DNA of 11,393 bases from DATLCI01 sp035526435 (GTDB taxonomy: Bacteria > Acidobacteriota > Terriglobia > Terriglobales > Acidobacteriaceae): contig DATLCI010000085.1 in the NCBI GenBank assembly GCA_035526435.1, positions 1-11,393 of the forward strand, in the 5' to 3' direction. Below are positions 7,412-11,393 of the stretch, piece by piece. Positions within the stretch are counted from its first letter, which is position 1, and every line of letters starts with the position of its first letter. The notes beneath the pieces are model-generated. The model was not told the DNA's origin. It made no database searches and worked only from the letters and a program-made list of their open reading frames with translations. The position numbers were made by a program, and so were the translations under genes.

Positions 7412-9559
7412 GTGACCGCTTCCCCACATCTTGACGTCCTCATCGTCGGCGCCGGGCACGCCGGCTGCGAAGCCGCCATGGCTTCCGCTCGTCTCGGCCT
7501 GCGCGCCGCGCTGGTCACCATGAAGAAAGACCTCATCGCGCAGATGTCATGCAATCCGGCGATCGGCGGCATCGCCAAAGGACATCTAGTCCGTGAGATT
7601 GACGCTCTCGGCGGCATCATGGGTGAGGTCACTGACGCGGTTGGCATACAGTTTCGCCTGCTCAACACCTCCCGCGGCCCCGCCGTCTGGTCGCCGCGCG
7701 CCCAGTGCGACAAGTCGCAGTACCGCGAGCAGATGCGCAAAGTACTCGAAGCCCAGCCGGGACTTGAGATCATCGAAGCCGAAGTGACGGGGTTGTTGAT
7801 TGAAGACGCACGCGGCGGTGACCCGCGCAGCATCAAGGGCATCACGCTGCGCGATGGCAATGAACTTCGCGCTGCCGCTGTCATCATCACTACCGGCACA
7901 TTTCTTAACGGACTCATTCATTGCGGCGAGCAGACTTACCCCGCCGGGCGAAGCGGTGAACCCCCCGCGGTCATGCTCGGCGAATCGTTAAAGAAGTTAG
8001 GCTTGCGCGGGACCCGGCTGAAGACGGGCACGCCGCCCCGGCTCGATGGCCGCACCATTGATTGGTCAAAGTTTGAGGTTCAGCCCGGCGACGCCGATCC
8101 CACTCCCTTCAGCTTCCGCACCCGCCGCGTCCGTCAGACACAGGTGCCCTGTTACATCGCCACTACCACGGAAGCTACGCGGCGTATCATCGCGGAGAAC
8201 GTTCACCGCTCGCCCATGTACAGCGGGCAGATCCAGTCGGTGGGCCCACGCTACTGTCCCTCGATCGAAGACAAGATCATAAAGTTTCCGGACAAGCCCA
8301 CGCACCAGCTCTTCCTCGAGCCTGAAGGCCTCAATACTCACGAGGTCTACGTGAATGGCATGTCCACTTCGCTGCCCGTGGATGTTCAGCTTGCCATGAT
8401 CAAGTCCATTCCCGGTTTGGAGCGCGCTGAGATGCTGCGCCCCGGCTACGCCATTGAGTACGACGCTATTGACCCCACCGAACTCGATCGCACTCTGGCG
8501 GTGAAGCAGATCGCCGGGCTATATCTGGCTGGCCAGATCAACGGCACCAGCGGATACGAAGAGGCCGCCTGCCAGGGCCTGATGGCTGGTATCAACGCCG
8601 CTTTGAAGATCAAGGGCGAAGCCCCCCTCATCCTTGACCGCACTGAGGCCTACATCGCCATCCTCATTGACGACCTCATCAGCAAAGGGACGAACGAGCC
8701 GTATCGCATGTTCACTTCGCGCGCCGAGTTCCGCCTGCACCTGCGCATTGACAACGCCGACCGCCGGCTCACGCCCTACGGACGCCGCATCGGCCTGATC
8801 AATGACGACGCGTGGAATGATTTTCTGGCGAAGCAGGAGCGAGCGCAGAAGCTGGCGGCGTTGCTGGAAAAGACTCGCGTCAGCTCTGACCCGGCTTCCC
8901 TGCCGCCGGTATTGGCGGAGCGCCTGGGAAATGTTCTCGGATCCACCTACGCGCAGTTGTTGCGGCGGCCGGAAGTCACCATCGAAGATCTGGTGCCCGC
9001 ATTGCGCACCCAGTTGCCAGAGTTCTTCGATCGACCTGCACGCGTCTTTGTTGAGGAAGTTTCTTCTGGTTTGTCATCCCGAGTGAGCCGCGAGCCTGGG
9101 CGAGCTGCGACGAGGGACCCCTACCCTCACGCCGATCCCGGCACCTACGACTTCAGCCCCTCTGCCCACCTGGCTGCTTCAGCCACCGTCGAGACGCCCT
9201 CGCTGCTCCCGGCATTTTCCGTTCAGGCCGTCAGCAAACCGCAAGACGCCCTTCCTGCCGAGATCCGCAACGAACTAAAAGCAGTCGAGACCGAAGTGAA
9301 GTTCTCCGGCTACCTCTTGCAGCAGCAGCGGGCCATCGATCGGCTGAAGAAAGCCGAGCTGCGGAACATCCCCGACTGGTTCGATTACACCCAGGTCAGC
9401 GGACTTTCCCGCGAGATGCATGAGAAGCTTACCCGCGTCCGCCCGCGCACTATTGGACAAGCGCTGGGAATTCCCGGCGTCACTCCGGCTGCCGTCTCGC
9501 TCATTAATATCTTTATTGAGATTCAGGGCAAACGGTATGCCCAAGCGCAAGCTCAGTAA
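7412..9559 (+). CDS. mnmG: tRNA uridine-5-carboxymethylaminomethyl modification enzyme MnmG (GidA) with internal insertion
   Basis: MnmG is the FAD- and NADH-dependent partner of MnmE in wobble U34 modification. The N-terminus carries the FAD dinucleotide fold (DVLIVGAGHAGCEAA). Other conserved blocks are CNPAIGGIAKGHLVREIDAL, GEQTYPAGRSGEPPA, LKTGTPPRLDGRTIDW, GPRYCPSIEDKI, GLYLAGQINGTSGYEEAACQ and, near the C-terminus, DYTQVSGLSREM and GITPAA-like GVTPAAVSLI. I chose GTG 7412 (715 residues) because a TAAAAT box sits 7 bases before it. ATG 7379 (726 residues) is the alternative, but it lies upstream of that box and has no Shine-Dalgarno. The protein is long for the family (E. coli about 629). 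The excess lies between LLRRPEVTIEDL (about residue 515) and EVKFSGYLLQQQ (about residue 628). There, 70-80 residues of Pro/Ala/Ser-rich sequence are inserted, including a repeat-like DNA segment at 9072-9123. The frame stays open and the C-terminal domain is intact, so the gene looks functional. Confidence 0.96.
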   Translation: MTASPHLDVLIVGAGHAGCEAAMASARLGLRAALVTMKKDLIAQMSCNPAIGGIAKGHLVREIDALGGIMGEVTDAVGIQFRLLNTSRGPAVWSPRAQCDKSQYREQMRKVLEAQPGLEIIEAEVTGLLIEDARGGDPRSIKGITLRDGNELRAAAVIITTGTFLNGLIHCGEQTYPAGRSGEPPAVMLGESLKKLGLRGTRLKTGTPPRLDGRTIDWSKFEVQPGDADPTPFSFRTRRVRQTQVPCYIATTTEATRRIIAENVHRSPMYSGQIQSVGPRYCPSIEDKIIKFPDKPTHQLFLEPEGLNTHEVYVNGMSTSLPVDVQLAMIKSIPGLERAEMLRPGYAIEYDAIDPTELDRTLAVKQIAGLYLAGQINGTSGYEEAACQGLMAGINAALKIKGEAPLILDRTEAYIAILIDDLISKGTNEPYRMFTSRAEFRLHLRIDNADRRLTPYGRRIGLINDDAWNDFLAKQERAQKLAALLEKTRVSSDPASLPPVLAERLGNVLGSTYAQLLRRPEVTIEDLVPALRTQLPEFFDRPARVFVEEVSSGLSSRVSREPGRAATRDPYPHADPGTYDFSPSAHLAASATVETPSLLPAFSVQAVSKPQDALPAEIRNELKAVETEVKFSGYLLQQQRAIDRLKKAELRNIPDWFDYTQVSGLSREMHEKLTRVRPRTIGQALGIPGVTPAAVSLINIFIEIQGKRYAQAQAQ
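9072..9123 (+). repeat. Short dispersed-repeat-like element embedded in mnmG
   Basis: The segment begins TGTCATCCCGAG and ends CGAGGGACCCCTA, with a GAGC-rich centre in which CGAG recurs at exactly 10-base spacing (9091, 9101, 9111). The flanks resemble a TGTCATCCCGAGC...CGAGGGACC repeat that I recall being scattered between genes in Acidobacteriota genomes; this is memory, not a search. Here it is translated in the mnmG frame within the insertion. Only one copy is in the window, so repeat status is not shown by this sequence alone, and the boundaries are approximate. Confidence 0.55.
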
Positions 9560-9573
9560 TAACTTCTTGACCC

Positions 9574-9612
9574 AAAAAGAAAACGGACCGATGCTCACCC
9601 ATCCGATCCGTT
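9574..9612 (-). terminator. Terminator for the minus-strand gene, between convergent genes
   Basis: AACGGA (9582-9587) pairs with TCCGTT (9607-9612), and GATG with CATC inside, interrupted by a small internal loop. Read on the minus strand, the hairpin is followed by TTTTCTTTTT, a good U-tract, so it should end transcription of the gene at 9676-10320. On the plus strand only a weaker TTATTAATCC...TTTT follows, so it may also help end mnmG. Confidence 0.7.
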
Positions 9613-9675
9613 ATTAATCCTTGTTTTATCCGCAGTTAAGCTCTTCTTGTGTCCATCGGGAAACGGGAAACCCCT

Positions 9676-10320
9676 CTACGCCTTTTCGAACTCGTGCCGC
9701 GCCTCGATCTCCGCCAGCGCCGCCTGCATTGCCCCTTCGATCGCCGCTGATTCTTTCGTCAACGCATCCGTCGCCGTCGCGTACTCCCCTTCCAGTTTGA
9801 TCAGTCCTTGCTTCTCGATGAGCTTCGCGGCGGCAAACAATTGTGCGGTGCTGCGTTTGAGGTAAAGTGCCTCCACCGGATCCCCAATCTGCGTCGTCTC
9901 CGCTCCCAGCTTCTTCGCCCAATAGACCTTGCGCTTCAGAAACTCCACCAGCTCCTCATCGCTGGGATTGTGAAAGGTGAATTCCCGTGTCACGAGGCTG
10001 AACACGCGACTGGAAAGCGCCATCGGCTGTCGCTTGGTGGACTTGATGAATTCAATGTCCTTCGCGTCCGCGGCTTTGCGTACTGCATTGATGCTGGGGG
10101 CCAACGCGTCTTTAGGGTCAACTGAAGGCAGCGCCTCGCGCACCGTTTGCGACATGTGAATAGACAGCGCCGCGTGTCGGCCGCTGCCGTCTTCCAGCTC
10201 CGCATTGCCATGCAGGACGTAGTAATCCGCGCCGCCCGAAGAACGGTGGTAAGGCCAGTCCAACGTGAACGTGAGTGGAATGCCTTTAATGGTGACGTAG
10301 GTAAGCTTAGGTTCAGACAT
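9676..10320 (-). CDS. Hypothetical protein, family not recognised
   Basis: A 214-residue soluble protein with no signal peptide or membrane segment. I do not recognise the family. The N-terminal part (about residues 1-60) looks beta-rich (LTYVTIKGIPLTFTLDWPYH, then ADYYVLHGNAELEDGSGRHA). The middle has SSRVFSLVTREFTFHNPSDEE, and the C-terminal third is helical and Ala/Glu-rich (AAIEGAMQAALAEIEARHEF). No catalytic motif stands out. The start MSEPK at 10320 is preferred over the ATG at 10329, because a TATGAT -10-like box (10337-10332) would sit only two bases before the latter. Base composition and codon use resemble the neighbours, so recent transfer is not suggested. It is convergent with mnmG, which it meets at a shared terminator region, and divergent from rsmG across about 75 bases. 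The length, clean protein-like composition, promoter-like box and terminator support a real gene. Confidence 0.85.
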   Translation of the reverse strand: MSEPKLTYVTIKGIPLTFTLDWPYHRSSGGADYYVLHGNAELEDGSGRHAALSIHMSQTVREALPSVDPKDALAPSINAVRKAADAKDIEFIKSTKRQPMALSSRVFSLVTREFTFHNPSDEELVEFLKRKVYWAKKLGAETTQIGDPVEALYLKRSTAQLFAAAKLIEKQGLIKLEGEYATATDALTKESAAIEGAMQAALAEIEARHEFEKA

Positions 10321-10331
10321 AGTGTTCATTC

Positions 10332-10337
10332 ATCATA
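10332..10337 (-). promoter_or_regulatory. -10-like box TATGAT for the minus-strand gene
   Basis: On the minus strand TATGAT is followed by 11 bases and then ATG of MSEPK, implying a leader of only a few bases and no room for a Shine-Dalgarno. The box lies in the short region shared with the divergent rsmG gene. No clear -35 is seen. Confidence 0.35.
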
Positions 10338-10378
10338 AACGCTGTGGCCATCCGCACGGAAGGTAGGGAGATTTGCGC

Positions 10379-10384
10379 TACACT
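10379..10384 (+). promoter_or_regulatory. -10-like box TACACT upstream of rsmG
   Basis: TACACT, in the context GCGCTACACTCG, ends 11 bases before the rsmG ATG. There is no Shine-Dalgarno in the gap. It resembles the GCTAnAnT boxes before jag and mnmG. rsmG follows a gene on the other strand, so a promoter is required in this roughly 66-75 base gap. Confidence 0.4.
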
Positions 10385-10395
10385 CGCTACCTGCC

Positions 10396-11058
10396 ATGGA
10401 GAGACCCGACCGACTAGACACCGCCCGCATCGCCGAGTTGCTTGAGCCCTACCTGGAAACAGCGCTCACCGCAGACCAACTCGCAGCCGTCAGGGCACAC
10501 CTCGATCTGCTGGTCCGCTGGAACGCGAAGACCAATCTCACCGCCGTACGTGATCCCGAAGAGATGGTGCGACGCCACTTTGGTGAATCATTCTTTGCCG
10601 CAGCGCAGTTAGTAGCCGATTCTCCTCGCCATGAAATCCCGCAGACCTCCATCGACCTCGGCTCCGGCGCAGGCTTTCCCGGTATTCCCTTGGCTATCTA
10701 TGCACCCCATCTCGAAGCCACCTTGGTGGAGTCACAAAATAAAAAGGCGACCTTCCTGAAAGAAGTAGTTCGGGCTCTGGCGCTCAAGCAGGTAAAGGTA
10801 ATGGCGGTTCGCGGCGAATCACTCCAGGGAAAGTTGAGGGCCCACCTCGTTACCATGCGCGCCGTAGAAAAGTTTTCTGACAGCGCCACCCTCGCTGCTA
10901 CTTTGCTTCAGCCGGAAGGACGCCTCGCCCTCCTCATCGGCGCACCCCAGGTCGAAGATGCCCGACGGCTCCTGCCCGTCCTTTCCTGGCATGATCCCAT
11001 TGCTGTCCCCGCCACTACCGCCCGCGTCTTGCTCGTCGGCCGAGCTGGAGTTCGCTAG
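10396..11058 (+). CDS. rsmG: 16S rRNA (guanine527-N7)-methyltransferase RsmG (GidB)
   Basis: RsmG transfers a methyl group from S-adenosylmethionine to N7 of G527 in the 530 loop of 16S rRNA. The protein has 220 residues, normal for the family. The N-terminal helical part contains the conserved LLVRWNAKTNLTAVRDPEEM (NLTA at residues 47-50). The SAM-binding Rossmann motif is IDLGSGAGFPGIPLA (G89-G96), followed by the acidic motif LVESQNKKATFLKEV. Later come VTMRAVEKF and the strand LALLIG. No frameshift or missing key residue is seen. In many bacteria rsmG follows mnmG directly and precedes parA/parB; here a minus-strand gene separates it from mnmG, and another minus-strand gene follows it, so it is probably a single-gene unit. 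In other bacteria loss of RsmG gives low-level streptomycin resistance. No Shine-Dalgarno precedes the ATG, which suggests a very short leader. Confidence 0.96.
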   Translation: MERPDRLDTARIAELLEPYLETALTADQLAAVRAHLDLLVRWNAKTNLTAVRDPEEMVRRHFGESFFAAAQLVADSPRHEIPQTSIDLGSGAGFPGIPLAIYAPHLEATLVESQNKKATFLKEVVRALALKQVKVMAVRGESLQGKLRAHLVTMRAVEKFSDSATLAATLLQPEGRLALLIGAPQVEDARRLLPVLSWHDPIAVPATTARVLLVGRAGVR

Positions 11059-11268
11059 CAGAGGTATCTCGTTCGCTACGAATCAAATTAATTAACCCGT
11101 GGGAGATTGTCGCGTCTGCCAAGGGCAAAGTGGGAAGAAGGCTTGCTCGTCGCCCGAGCACAAGGGCCAGTGCTCAAGGGGAGCGAAGAACCTGCGGAGT
11201 TAATAGGTGGGAACCAGCCGCCGAAAAGCAGGTAAAAGTGGGAGACTTCTCACCCTTTGTGGTTAAGA
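11059..11268. other. Intergenic region after rsmG with no convincing gene
   Basis: This 210-base stretch separates two convergent genes. It is richer in A and G than its surroundings and holds several small potential hairpins (for example GCTCG with CGAGC at about 11148-11162). I see no tRNA, rRNA or known regulatory RNA signature. A 34-codon GTG-initiated frame at 11099-11203 contains four cysteines but has no ribosome binding site, so I do not call it. Confidence 0.5.
11234..11255 (-). terminator. Weak candidate terminator for the right-edge minus-strand gene
   Basis: On the minus strand GGGTGAGAAGTCTCCCAC can fold into a short bulged hairpin (GAG with CTC, then GG with CC) followed directly by TTTT. 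It lies 14 bases after the stop codon of the partial gene at 11269-11393. The stem is short and imperfect, so this is tentative. Confidence 0.35.
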
Positions 11269-11393
11269 TTACGGTCGGCGCCTGAAAATAATGGAAAATT
11301 CGTATCCCAAGCCAGCAGGGAAGAGCTGAGCTACCTTTCGTAGCCGCTCGGCCAGCGCCGCTGGAGCAAGTAGAGGGTACTCGCGCTCCCGCA
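11269..11393 (-). CDS. C-terminal fragment of an unrecognised protein running off the right edge
   Basis: On the minus strand a frame is open from the window edge to a TAA at 11271-11269, giving 40 residues. The peptide looks like a genuine protein C-terminus: YPLLAPAALAERLRKVAQ is an amphipathic helix, followed by LFPAGLGYEFSIIF, an apparent strand, and a basic tail RRRP. The composition is balanced, unlike the shadow frames opposite it. A candidate terminator follows. No start codon is in the window, and the fragment is too short to assign a family. The gene is convergent with rsmG. The hairpins in the same DNA (11323-11364) are probably coincidental to coding sequence. Confidence 0.55.
   Translation of the reverse strand, partial: REREYPLLAPAALAERLRKVAQLFPAGLGYEFSIIFRRRP

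Noticed and set aside
7141..7917. A 258-codon minus-strand frame spanning the receptor end, the terminator and the mnmG start
   Set aside because: It crosses the receptor terminator and the mnmG FAD-binding region in antisense; the composition is Ser/Arg/Pro-rich and without motifs.
11099..11203. A 34-codon GTG-initiated frame with a CxxC pair and two more cysteines
   Set aside because: It has no ribosome binding site, no clear promoter and no recognised family; the length is within chance expectation.
11323..11364. Two neat hairpins (GCTAC/GTAGC and CCAGC/GCTGG) as part of a structured RNA
   Set aside because: The same DNA reads on the minus strand as a convincing protein C-terminus, which explains the sequence better; no terminator U-tract follows either hairpin.
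1..11393. A defence, CRISPR, prophage or biosynthetic system
   Set aside because: No direct-repeat array, integrase, transposase, terminal inverted repeats, toxin-antitoxin pair or enzyme cluster was found; the genes are core translation, membrane-biogenesis and receptor genes plus two unknowns.

Overview
The window is a chromosomal housekeeping segment of about 11.4 kb, moderately GC-rich. It most likely comes from an Acidobacteriota (class Terriglobia-type) genome. The evidence is a large Oar-like TonB-dependent receptor with an N-terminal carboxypeptidase-regulatory-like domain, the order yidC-jag-mnmE-...-mnmG-...-rsmG typical of the origin-proximal region of many bacteria, and a short TGTCATCCCGAG...CGAGGGACC sequence that I recall as a common dispersed repeat in Acidobacteriota. 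The assignment rests on pattern recognition, not on a search.

Layout: (1) 3-1829, yidC, with its first codons cut off by the left edge; (2) 1857-2393, jag/khpB (KH + R3H RNA-binding protein); (3) 2467-3837, mnmE, the tRNA-modification GTPase; (4) 4044-7313, a 1089-residue TonB-dependent receptor placed between mnmE and mnmG, with its own ribosome binding site and a strong UUCG-loop terminator at 7331-7359; (5) 7412-9559, mnmG, partner of MnmE, carrying an unusual 70-80 residue insertion that includes the repeat-like DNA; (6) 9676-10320 on the minus strand, an unrecognised 214-residue protein, convergent with mnmG and divergent from rsmG; (7) 10396-11058, rsmG, the 16S rRNA m7G527 methyltransferase; (8) about 210 bases with no convincing gene; (9) 11269-11393 on the minus strand, the C-terminal 40 residues of a protein running off the right edge.

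Functionally, YidC and Jag are the usual membrane-insertion/RNA-binding pair. MnmE and MnmG together install the (carboxymethyl)aminomethyl group on wobble U34 of tRNAs, and RsmG methylates 16S rRNA. The receptor and the minus-strand genes are accessory to this core. Several genes (mnmE, mnmG, rsmG, the 9676-10320 gene) lack a Shine-Dalgarno sequence and have a -10-like hexamer 6-11 bases before the start, which suggests separately promoted, leaderless or nearly leaderless mRNAs and not one long operon.

I found no CRISPR, phage, insertion sequence, defence or biosynthetic system. The most interesting items are the mnmG insertion, the repeated -10/leaderless architecture, the receptor splitting mnmE from mnmG, and the two minus-strand genes.
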